The notes under the pieces were generated by a model. It searched no databases. It was not told the origin of the DNA and saw only the letters and a list, made by a program, of their open reading frames with translations. From assembly GCA_021790955.1 (NCBI GenBank), contig JAJYFI010000115.1:1-5995 (forward strand): 5,995 nt of DNA. Direction: 5' to 3'. Origin of the DNA: a bacterium. Lineage in GTDB: Bacteria > Elusimicrobiota > Elusimicrobia > UBA1565 > UBA9628. A program made the translations under genes and the position numbers. Each line of letters begins with the position of its first letter. The stretch's first letter is position 1. Below, one piece after another: positions 1 through 5,301 of the stretch.

Positions 1-50
1 CTGGCGGCCGAGGCGTCGGCGAGGAAATGCTGCCCGAGCTTCGCCGGCAC
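1..50 (-). CDS. rsmA: 16S rRNA (adenine(1518)-N6/adenine(1519)-N6)-dimethyltransferase, N-terminus only (partial)
   Basis: Only the first 16 codons are present; the gene leaves the window at the left edge. Reading the minus strand from a GTG at 50-48 gives a peptide starting MPAKLGQHFLADASAA. The stretch K-x-GQHFL-x-D matches the N-terminal signature of RsmA/KsgA, where LGQ(N/H)FL-x-D precedes the first helix of the SAM-binding Rossmann domain. The enzyme dimethylates two adjacent adenines near the 3' end of 16S rRNA late in 30S assembly. The start lies 4 nt after the murC stop codon, so the two are probably co-transcribed. I see no Shine-Dalgarno sequence before the GTG, because the upstream bases are the GC-rich murC tail. 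The identification rests on a short but distinctive motif; the sequence to the left of the window would settle it. Confidence 0.75.
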   Translation of the reverse strand, partial: MPAKLGQHFLADASAA

Positions 51-54
51 GACA

Positions 55-1464
55 CTAGGCGGGCGAGGCGAGGCGCTCGCGCATGCGACGCATGAGATCG
101 AGGCCCGTTTTCCAGATGTCCCCCGCCCCCAGGGTGAGGACGAGGTCGCCGGGACGAAGCTGACGGGCGACGTCCAGGCTGCGCGACAGCGGCGCGCAGG
201 GGACCCGGGCGCGTTTGAGCGAGGAGAGTATCAGACCGGAATCGACGCCCCGCAGGGGCTTTTCCCCCGCCGCGTAGACATCCGCCACGTAGACGAGATC
301 GGCTCGCTTGAATGCGGGGCCGAAGCGATCCGCCAGCATTTGAGTCCTGGAGAAGCGGTGGGGCTGAAAGAGGACCACCAAGCGCCGGGGCTTCCAGAGC
401 GTCTCAACGGCTTCGATCGTGGCCGCGATCTCCGTCGGGTGATGGCCGTAGTCGTCGATGAACTCGATGCCTCCCGCCCGTCCGAGGCGATCCATGCGGC
501 GCCCGACGCCCCGAAATCGGGCCAAGCCCCGCGCCAGCCGTTCCGCCGGGAAACCCAGGAATCGGCACGCCGCCAGGGCGCCGAGCGCGTTTTGGACGTT
601 GTGACGGCCGGGGACGCGAAGGGTGACCCGCGCTTGAAAGCGGCCGTCGCGGCAGGCGTCGAAGCTCGAACCGGCGCATGTGAGGCGCAGATTGCGGGGG
701 CGCCAAGCAGCCTTGGGATGGAAGCCGTAGGTTACGGTCGTTCTCCCTATCTCGGCCGCGAGCCGACGCAGGGCGGGGTCGTCCGCGCAAAGGATCGCGG
801 CTCCATAGAAGGGCAGGCGCTCCAAATGGGCCCTAAAGGCGCCCTTGAGATTCGCCATCGTCTTGTGATAGTCGAGGTGGTCGTCGTCGATATTGGTGAC
901 GACCGCCGCGAGCGGTTCGAGATGAAGAAAGGAGCCGTCCGATTCGTCCGCCTCGGCCACCAAATAATCGCCGAGGCCCAGCTTCGCGTTGCCGCGGATG
1001 TTCTTGAGCTGGCCGCCGATGATCATCGTCGGACGCGCGCCCGCCGCTTCCAGCGCCATGGCGGCCATGGACGTCGTGGTGGTCTTGCCGTGGCTGCCGG
1101 CGACGGTCAAGGTTTTCTTGAGGCGCGCCAACTGGGAGAGCATCTGCGCTCTATGAAGCACCGGAATCCCCCGCGCCCGCGCAAAGCGCAGCTCCGGATT
1201 GTCGCGCAGGATGGCGGAGCTCGCGACGAGAACCTTGGCGCCGCGGGCATGGGAGGCGCTATGTCTGCTGAAAATCTTGATGCCCAGCCCGGAGAGGCGC
1301 CGCGTGATCGCGCTGGGCTGAAGGTCGGTGCCGGAGACGTCATAGCCCAAGTTCCTGAGGAGCTCGGCGATGCCGCTCATGCCGACGCCGCCGATGCCCA
1401 CGAAATGAATCCGTCCCGAAAAAGAGCCGTTGATGGAAGGCGCCGAAGACGGAAAGGAGGGCAT
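55..1464 (-). CDS. murC: UDP-N-acetylmuramate--L-alanine ligase (MurC)
   Basis: This cytoplasmic Mur ligase adds L-alanine to UDP-MurNAc using ATP, the first step in building the peptidoglycan stem peptide. The 469-residue product has the normal family length and all three domains. The N-terminal UDP-binding Rossmann domain has GIGGVGMSG at residues 23-31. The ATPase P-loop GSHGKTTT is at 123-130. EADESDGSFL at 171-180 and NIDDDHLDYH at 191-200 are the carbamylated-lysine/metal and substrate regions typical of MurC. DDYGHHPTE at 337-345, FQPHRFSRT at 366-374 and GAGDIW at 446-451 mark the C-terminal domain. About 17 residues precede the conserved IHFVGIGG strand, and the ATG at 1464 is the only Met there. 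No Shine-Dalgarno sequence is visible. It is followed 4 nt later by rsmA rather than murB or ddl, so this is not the classical dcw gene order. It diverges from the BON-domain gene. Confidence 0.97.
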   Translation of the reverse strand: MPSFPSSAPSINGSFSGRIHFVGIGGVGMSGIAELLRNLGYDVSGTDLQPSAITRRLSGLGIKIFSRHSASHARGAKVLVASSAILRDNPELRFARARGIPVLHRAQMLSQLARLKKTLTVAGSHGKTTTTSMAAMALEAAGARPTMIIGGQLKNIRGNAKLGLGDYLVAEADESDGSFLHLEPLAAVVTNIDDDHLDYHKTMANLKGAFRAHLERLPFYGAAILCADDPALRRLAAEIGRTTVTYGFHPKAAWRPRNLRLTCAGSSFDACRDGRFQARVTLRVPGRHNVQNALGALAACRFLGFPAERLARGLARFRGVGRRMDRLGRAGGIEFIDDYGHHPTEIAATIEAVETLWKPRRLVVLFQPHRFSRTQMLADRFGPAFKRADLVYVADVYAAGEKPLRGVDSGLILSSLKRARVPCAPLSRSLDVARQLRPGDLVLTLGAGDIWKTGLDLMRRMRERLASPA

Positions 1465-1477
1465 GGAATCGACGGCG

Positions 1478-1490
1478 AAATTGTATCATT
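1478..1490. promoter_or_regulatory. Divergent promoter region with overlapping -10-like hexamers (murC / BON gene)
   Basis: Only 33 bp separate the murC start from the BON-gene start. On the minus strand TGATACAAT (1488-1480) is an extended -10-type match, TG-n-TACAAT, placing a start site near 1473, about 9 nt before the murC ATG. On the plus strand TATCAT (1484-1489) ends 8 nt before the BON-gene ATG. The two hexamers share bases 1484-1485. I see no good TTGACA-like -35 on either side, so this rests on the -10 elements and the gene layout alone. Confidence 0.45.
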
Positions 1491-1497
1491 AAGGCTC

Positions 1498-1800
1498 ATG
1501 GCGCCCGTACGCTTCGCCCAGGCGCTTTTTCTTCTGGCGACGACGGTCTTCGCCGCCTGCTTCCCCGGCGCGACGAAAGCCCAACTTTCCGATGCCGGGG
1601 TCAAGGCGAAGATCCTCTGGGAGCTTAAGGCCGACGGCATCGACATGGCGCATTTGACGGTCGAGGTCCATGCTGGCACGGCGTCGGTGTCGGGGCTCGT
1701 TCCCAGCTCGGCTCAGCGGCGGCGCATTCACGACCTTCTCCTACGCACCCCGGGCGTCGACGACACGATTGAAAATGTCGCCGTTGAAACCCCTCCTTAA
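1498..1800 (+). CDS. Small exported BON-domain protein
   Basis: The product is 100 residues. Residues 1-28 look like a Sec signal peptide: one basic residue (Arg5), a hydrophobic core around 7-20, and a possible signal peptidase I site at TKA|Q (28/29). Cys21 after VFAA loosely resembles a lipobox, but Phe at -3 is atypical, so lipoprotein status is uncertain. The rest is a single BON domain (about 30-98): SDAGVKAKIL helix, LTVEVHAGTASVSGLVPSS strands with the conserved glycines, a helix, then GVDDTIENVAVE. BON domains occur in periplasmic and outer-membrane proteins such as OsmY and are thought to bind phospholipid or other envelope surfaces. The ATG at 1498 is chosen because it begins the signal peptide; the long open frame upstream is only antisense to murC. 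The gene runs 26 nt into mutY, implying one transcript. The envelope role is inferred from the domain. Confidence 0.85.
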   Translation: MAPVRFAQALFLLATTVFAACFPGATKAQLSDAGVKAKILWELKADGIDMAHLTVEVHAGTASVSGLVPSSAQRRRIHDLLLRTPGVDDTIENVAVETPP

Positions 1801-2800
1801 GACGAGGCTGCGCTCCAGCCTTCTGCGCTGGTATCGCCGAAATCGCCGCGACCTGCCTTGGCGGCGGACGCGGGATCCTTATCGAATCTGGGTCTCCGAG
1901 ATCATGCTCCAGCAAACGACCGTCAAGACGGTCCTTCCACGCTACGAGGAATTTTTGAAAAGTTTCCCCGACCTGAAATCGCTGGCGGCCGCTTCGGAGG
2001 AGTCGGTGCTGAAAGCCTGGGCGGGGCTCGGCTATTACAGGCGCGCCAAGGCGCTGCGCGAGGCGGCGATCAAGATCGGGGACGTCCACGGGGGCGTTTT
2101 TCCAGACCGTTTCGAAGACGTCATGGCTTTGCCCGGCGTCGGGCGCTACACGGCGGGCGCGGTGACGTCGATCGCTTTCGGCGGCCCCTACCCTGTCGTC
2201 GACGGCAACGTCGAAAGGGTTTTCTCGCGGCTTTTTGCGATGCGCGGCAAACTGAAAACCCAGGCCTTGACCGGGAAGATGTGGACCTTGGCCGAGGAGC
2301 TCCTGGCGCGAACGGCTCCCGGGGATTGGAACCAAGCCCTGATGGAGCTTGGGGCGACCGTCTGCCTGCCTGTCAATCCCCGCTGCCGGATTTGCCCGGT
2401 TTCACCCTATTGCGCCGCCCGCTTGGAGGGGGCCCCGGAGGCCTACCCGGAGAACGGCGCCCGGCAGCCAATCCAGGACATCCGCCTGGAGACGCTTTAC
2501 ATCGAGCGCGCGGGGAGGATCCTTCTGTGGAAGCGCGGCGACGACGAGCGTTTCCTGAAAGGCCATTGGGGCTTCCCCGAGAGCAGGCACGTGAGGGCGC
2601 GGCCCGGGAAGACGATCAAGACGGTCCGGCATTCGATCATGAGCCACCGCATCACCCTGAGCCTTCGCGAGGCGACGTTGCGTCGCGCTCCGCCTGAGGG
2701 GCGCGTCCGCTGGGCCGCGCGGGCGAGGCTCAAGGATTATCTCGTTTCGTCCCTGTGGCTTAAGTGCTTGCCGGAGTTTTGGAAGCCACGGCGGCAATAA
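1775..2800 (+). CDS. mutY: A/G-specific adenine glycosylase (MutY)
   Basis: MutY removes adenine mispaired with 8-oxoguanine in base excision repair, preventing G:C to T:A transversions. The 341-residue product carries the full catalytic core: SEIMLQQT with catalytic Glu42, the helix-hairpin-helix LPGVGRYTAGA at 119-129, VVDGNV with catalytic Asp143, and four [4Fe-4S] ligands Cys197, Cys204, Cys207 and Cys213 in C-x6-C-x2-C-x5-C spacing. Tyr125 in the HhH, where Nth carries a catalytic Lys, separates it from endonuclease III. The NUDIX-like C-terminal 8-oxoG recognition domain begins near 236, with FLKGHWGFPE at 260-269 and HSIMSH at 286-291, the latter matching the F/S-S-H recognition loop. 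The segment between these two motifs is unusually short. I chose the ATG at 1775 because it gives a normal N-terminus; it overlaps the BON gene by 26 nt and has no clear Shine-Dalgarno. A TTG at 1784 is the alternative. Confidence 0.95.
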   Translation: MSPLKPLLKTRLRSSLLRWYRRNRRDLPWRRTRDPYRIWVSEIMLQQTTVKTVLPRYEEFLKSFPDLKSLAAASEESVLKAWAGLGYYRRAKALREAAIKIGDVHGGVFPDRFEDVMALPGVGRYTAGAVTSIAFGGPYPVVDGNVERVFSRLFAMRGKLKTQALTGKMWTLAEELLARTAPGDWNQALMELGATVCLPVNPRCRICPVSPYCAARLEGAPEAYPENGARQPIQDIRLETLYIERAGRILLWKRGDDERFLKGHWGFPESRHVRARPGKTIKTVRHSIMSHRITLSLREATLRRAPPEGRVRWAARARLKDYLVSSLWLKCLPEFWKPRRQ

Positions 2801-2801
2801 T

Positions 2802-2816
2802 CCCGCGCTCAGCGGG
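2802..2816. terminator. Candidate small hairpin between convergent mutY and ygfZ-like genes
   Basis: CCCGC (2802-2806) and GCGGG (2812-2816) form a perfect 5-bp GC stem around a 5-nt loop, in the 8-bp gap between the converging stop codons and the last codons of the minus-strand gene. Read on the minus strand it is followed by ATTATTG, a weak T-rich tail; on the plus strand there is no T-tract. It could be a weak terminator for the minus-strand gene, but the stem is short and such stems arise by chance in GC-rich DNA. Confidence 0.3.
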
Positions 2817-3786
2817 TCAGGATCTGGCCGATGGAGGACTTCCCGACCCTGAAGCGCACGTTCGGCGCGATGCTGCCGCTGCGGATCATGGCCAGCGCCA
2901 GGACGGCGTTGAGGCGGGACGAGTAGGTCGCGCTTTTGGTAAGCCCGACCTCGCCTCCCGCGGCGTAGACGGGAGTCCCCGGCCACGGTATCGCCGTCCC
3001 CTCGATCTTAAGCGTGACCAAGCGCCGATTGACGCGGCCCCGGTACTTGATCCGCGCCATGGTTTCCTGACCCATATAGCATCCCTTCGTCCAGCTGAGG
3101 CACTCGTCGAGATTGGCCTCCAGGGGCAAGGTGTCGGCGTCGACGTCGATGCCGAAGATGGGCACTCCCTTTTCGATGCGCAGCGGTTCAAGGACGCCCC
3201 CCACGGCGGCCGCGACGCCGGCGGACTGGAGGAGATGGATTAAGCGGTCGGCGAGAGTCTGGGGGATGAGGATCCTGAGCCCGTCAGGCCTCAGGACGGG
3301 ATAGGACAAAACGACGACGTCGCCGCCGTTCCATGAAAGCACCGCCCCGCCGCGAGGCGGGAAGCTCGGCAGAGCGGCTCCCAAAGCAGTTTGGGCCGCC
3401 TCCAAGGACGCGGGGCCCGCGAGATCCACGATCGCCAGGCCGCCGGCGGCGTCCAGGAGCGTGCTCTGGCTTAACGGGATCATCTTGGAGATCGCCTTGT
3501 CGAACGCCGGGGCCCCCTCGCGCTCGACCAGGACGATCAGCGTTTTCCCCGTGTCGCAGATTTCCATGATCGCATCCAGCGTCCCCTTGGGAGTCAAAAG
3601 GCAGGAGGGGCTCCACGACACCGGACGCAGCGCCAGCACATCGGCGGTCACGAGCCCTTGGAGGAAAGTTTTGGCGTCGGGACCCTGAAGGATGAAGGGA
3701 TGCATCGCGCCGTCGCGGCGAATGAACACCGTGCCTTGGAGCAAGGGATCGCCGCCCTGGGCGGACGAAGGTGGCTTGGGATCCAT
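2809..3786 (-). CDS. ygfZ: YgfZ/GcvT-fold folate-binding protein
   Basis: The 325-residue product belongs to the YgfZ (COG0354) family. These proteins share the GcvT aminomethyltransferase fold, bind folate, and in E. coli and mitochondria (Iba57) support assembly or repair of Fe-S enzymes such as the tRNA methylthiolase MiaB. The diagnostic signature KGCYMGQE is at 234-241, with the conserved Cys236. Before it comes EKGVPIFGIDVDADTLPLE (205-223), the usual G-x-P-x-x-G motif; after it MARIKYRGRVNRRL (243-256). The N-terminal domain shows ILQGPDAKTFLQGLVTADV (32-50) and TPKGTLDAIMEI (65-76), standard for the family. The ATG at 3786 gives a usual N-terminal length; Met27 is a possible later start. 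AAGGAT lies 17 nt upstream, too far to be a clear ribosome site. It converges on mutY, whose product holds a [4Fe-4S] cluster. The symbol reflects family membership, not proven orthology. Confidence 0.9.
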   Translation of the reverse strand: MDPKPPSSAQGGDPLLQGTVFIRRDGAMHPFILQGPDAKTFLQGLVTADVLALRPVSWSPSCLLTPKGTLDAIMEICDTGKTLIVLVEREGAPAFDKAISKMIPLSQSTLLDAAGGLAIVDLAGPASLEAAQTALGAALPSFPPRGGAVLSWNGGDVVVLSYPVLRPDGLRILIPQTLADRLIHLLQSAGVAAAVGGVLEPLRIEKGVPIFGIDVDADTLPLEANLDECLSWTKGCYMGQETMARIKYRGRVNRRLVTLKIEGTAIPWPGTPVYAAGGEVGLTKSATYSSRLNAVLALAMIRSGSIAPNVRFRVGKSSIGQILTR

Positions 3787-3813
3787 CTGGTGGAGACAGG
3801 CTTATCCTTGCCC

Positions 3814-3822
3814 ATTCTAGCA
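3814..3822 (-). promoter_or_regulatory. Extended -10 element for the ygfZ-like gene
   Basis: On the minus strand TGCTAGAAT (3822-3814) matches the extended -10 form TG-n-TAnAAT, one base from TATAAT in the hexamer. A start site would fall near 3807, giving a leader of about 20 nt before the ATG at 3786. No strong -35 is visible 17 bp upstream, which is tolerable for extended -10 promoters. Confidence 0.5.
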
Positions 3823-3831
3823 TGAAATTCT

Positions 3832-3837
3832 TATCCT
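3832..3837 (+). promoter_or_regulatory. Possible -10 hexamer for the SEC-C gene
   Basis: TATCCT (3832-3837, four of six matches to TATAAT) ends 6 nt before the ATG at 3844, so transcription would begin at or beside the start codon. There is no Shine-Dalgarno sequence in this gap. The match is weak and unsupported by a -35. Confidence 0.25.
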
Positions 3838-3843
3838 ACTTGC

Positions 3844-4299
3844 ATGAGCGAGGATTTGAAGGGTCGTTTGGGATCCTGGTGGCGCAAGATCACCGGTTCC
3901 GCCGAGGGGGCGGCGGCTCCTGGGTCGGCCGTCGCGGCGACGGGGGCCAAATCCGGAGCCGAGACGGCGCCCTCCGCGGCGGAGGGCGAAGGAGGGATCG
4001 GCAAGGCGGCGAAGGCGCTTTTTTACCGGAAATGGAAAGACAAGGCCTTTCTCTCCGAGATCAGGACCCTCGGGGCCTACATGGCCCGGGACGGCGTGAA
4101 CCTCAAAAACTTCAAAGAGGTCAAGGCGTGGCTTGAAAAAAACGAGGAGGGAATCAAGGCGGGGAAGTTTAAGGCCCCTCTTTCCTCCGCGTCCCCTCAC
4201 GTCCCCTACGTCAAGACAGGCCCCCAGGTCGGACGCAACGACCCCTGCCCCTGCGGCTCCGGCAAAAAATACAAGAAGTGCTGCGGAGCCGCGAAGTGA
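3844..4299 (+). CDS. Small SEC-C zinc-motif protein with Ala/Gly-rich linker
   Basis: The 151-residue product ends in a SEC-C motif: GRNDPCPCGSGKKYKKCC at 130-147, with Cys135, Cys137, Cys146 and Cys147 in the C-x-C-x8-C-C arrangement that binds zinc at the SecA C-terminus. In SecA this tail contacts SecB and ribosomes; in stand-alone proteins its role is usually unknown. Residues 1-18 are basic and tryptophan-bearing (Trp12, Trp13). Residues 19-52 form a low-complexity Ala/Gly/Ser/Glu linker. Residues 53-111 are charged and probably helical (for example FYRKWKDKAFLSEIR, KEVKAWLEKNEEG). I recognise no family for this middle part. No signal peptide or membrane segment is seen. The stop codon overlaps the GTG start of the MBL-fold gene, implying one operon. 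The start is the first ATG in frame, without a Shine-Dalgarno. Function is unassigned. Confidence 0.85.
   Translation: MSEDLKGRLGSWWRKITGSAEGAAAPGSAVAATGAKSGAETAPSAAEGEGGIGKAAKALFYRKWKDKAFLSEIRTLGAYMARDGVNLKNFKEVKAWLEKNEEGIKAGKFKAPLSSASPHVPYVKTGPQVGRNDPCPCGSGKKYKKCCGAAK
4285..4288 (+). promoter_or_regulatory. Ribosome binding site deciding the MBL-gene GTG start
   Basis: GGAG at 4285-4288 lies 7 nt before the GTG at 4296. An earlier in-frame GTG at 4278 has no comparable site. This favours 4296, which also overlaps the upstream stop codon (GTGA, 4296-4299), a common coupling arrangement. Confidence 0.55.
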
Positions 4300-5174
4300 T
4301 CGCGAGGATCAAGGTCGGGCGATTTGAGGCTTTCCCCCTTTCCGACGGGCGATTCAAGCTCGACGGGGGCGCCATGTTCGGGGTGGTTCCCAAGCGTCTG
4401 TGGGACCGTCACGACCCCGCCGACGCGGACAACCGGATCGCGCTCAATCTGGGGGCTCTCTTGATCCGCACGCCCCGGGGCCGGAACGTCCTCGTCGACG
4501 CGGGGCTTTCGTCGAAATACGACCGCAACCGCAAGTTTTTGGACATCTACGCGGTCGATCGGCCCCGGACCCTGCGCGAGGAGATGGCGGAGTTGGGAGT
4601 TCTCCCGAAGGACATCCGGCTTGTGATCAACACCCATCTTCATTTCGACCATGCGGGCGGCGACACGGAATTCGGCGAGGGCGGCTTGCCCGCGCCGGCG
4701 TTCCCGTCCGCCCGGTATCTCATCCAGAAAAACGAGTGGGAGGACGCGCAGCATCCGCACGAGCGCAACAAGGCGAGCTATCTCGATGAAAACTACGCCA
4801 TCCTGGAAGAACGCAGGCTTTTGGAGCTCGTGGACGGCGAGTACGAGATCGAGCCGGGGCTCACGGTCATCCGCTCGGGAGGGCACACGCGCGGGCCCCA
4901 GGTGGTCAAGATAGCATCGGAAGGAGAGACCGCGATTTTTCTTGGGGATTTGATCCCCACCGGGTCTCACCTGCCGCTGCCTTACATCATGGCCTACGAC
5001 TTATTCCCTCTGGGAACCCTGGAGACGAAGCGCGCCCTTCTCAAGCGGGCCTTGGATGAGGGCTGGACCTTGATCTTCCAGCACGACGTGAGGAGGCGCT
5101 CCTGCAAGCTGGGCTTTAAAGACGGGCGCTATTTCGCGAAGTCGGATGCCGCGGCGGCCGTCTCTTCTTCGTAG
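4296..5174 (+). CDS. Metallo-beta-lactamase-fold hydrolase, YtnP-like (possible lactonase)
   Basis: The product (292 residues from the GTG at 4296; 298 if the GTG at 4278 is used) is a complete cytoplasmic metallo-beta-lactamase-fold enzyme with two-metal ligands in order: THLHFDHAGG with His114, His116, Asp118 and His119; GGHTRG with His197; FLGD with Asp218; and FQHD with His263. The N-terminal stretch LDGGAMFGVVPKRLW (22-36) resembles that of Bacillus YtnP and related quorum-quenching lactonases. Known relatives open lactone rings such as N-acyl-homoserine lactones, but many family members have no known substrate, so lactonase activity is an inference. There is no signal peptide. It is translationally coupled to the SEC-C gene and ends 17 nt before the convergent tRNA gene. 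The C-terminal Ser/Ala run (284-292) looks like a disordered tail. Confidence 0.88.
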   Translation: MIARIKVGRFEAFPLSDGRFKLDGGAMFGVVPKRLWDRHDPADADNRIALNLGALLIRTPRGRNVLVDAGLSSKYDRNRKFLDIYAVDRPRTLREEMAELGVLPKDIRLVINTHLHFDHAGGDTEFGEGGLPAPAFPSARYLIQKNEWEDAQHPHERNKASYLDENYAILEERRLLELVDGEYEIEPGLTVIRSGGHTRGPQVVKIASEGETAIFLGDLIPTGSHLPLPYIMAYDLFPLGTLETKRALLKRALDEGWTLIFQHDVRRRSCKLGFKDGRYFAKSDAAAAVSSS

Positions 5175-5178
5175 ACGG
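5158..5178. terminator. Weak candidate hairpin at the end of the MBL gene
   Basis: CCGTCT (5158-5163) pairs with AGACGG (5173-5178) around a 9-nt loop spanning the MBL stop codon. Neither strand shows a T-tract after the stem, so it is at best a weak or Rho-assisted terminator between two converging units. Confidence 0.22.
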
Positions 5179-5191
5179 GACCTTTGAAATT

Positions 5192-5265
5192 TGGAGCGGG
5201 CGAGCGGAATCGAACCGCCGTCTTATCCTTGGCAAGGACACGTTCTACCATTGAACCACGCCCGC
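5192..5265 (-). tRNA. tRNA-Gly (anticodon GCC)
   Basis: The minus strand folds into a 74-nt cloverleaf. The acceptor stem is GCGGGCG/CGCCCGC, with a T discriminator and an encoded CCA tail (5194-5192). The D-arm stem is GTTC/GAAC. The anticodon arm is TGTCC-TTGCCAA-GGATA, giving anticodon GCC (glycine, codons GGC and GGU). The variable loop is AGAC, and the T-arm is GGCGG-TTCGATT-CCGCT. All stems pair, with G-U at one position in the anticodon stem and one in the T stem. It lies between the convergent MBL gene and the trmO stop. Confidence 0.97.
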
Positions 5266-5282
5266 ATTGGTGAACGGCCTTC

Positions 5283-5288
5283 ATTATA
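5283..5288 (-). promoter_or_regulatory. -10 box of the tRNA-Gly gene
   Basis: A perfect TATAAT sits on the minus strand at 5288-5283 in a short AT-rich stretch (5283-5297), unlike the GC-rich surroundings. It is 17 nt from the tRNA 5' end, giving a leader of roughly 10 nt. I see no clear TTGACA at the expected distance, which would fall inside the end of trmO. Confidence 0.65.
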
Positions 5289-5301
5289 TAAAAATAACGC
5301 T

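Noticed and set aside
340..1497. Long plus-strand open frame running antisense to murC into the BON gene
   Set aside because: Up to 1497 its translation is Arg/Ala/Gly-rich with no recognisable domain and mirrors murC, a complete conserved gene. Only the part from 1498 (signal peptide plus BON domain) is real.
1625..2335. 236-codon minus-strand frame opposite the BON gene and mutY
   Set aside because: No domain or motif, Arg/Pro-rich composition typical of GC-rich antisense frames, and it lies opposite catalytic mutY sequence.
1858..2697. 279-codon plus-strand frame inside mutY
   Set aside because: It is the +1 shadow of mutY. The mutY frame holds the Glu, Asp and four Cys residues in order, so no frameshift is needed.
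2402..2986. 194-codon minus-strand frame across the mutY/ygfZ junction
   Set aside because: It overlaps two conserved genes in other frames and has low-complexity Arg/Pro/Ala content without a recognisable domain.
3771..4136. Plus-strand frame with an ATG at 3822 just upstream of the SEC-C gene
   Set aside because: Its product is Gly/Arg-rich without motifs and conflicts with the SEC-C frame, which carries a clear C-terminal zinc motif.
4206..4970. 254-codon minus-strand frame opposite the MBL gene
   Set aside because: It is antisense to the conserved metal-ligand motifs and shows no domain of its own.
5192..5301. tRNA-Gly as an integration (att) site
   Set aside because: No integrase gene and no repeat of the tRNA 3' end is visible in the window; the flanking genes are housekeeping.
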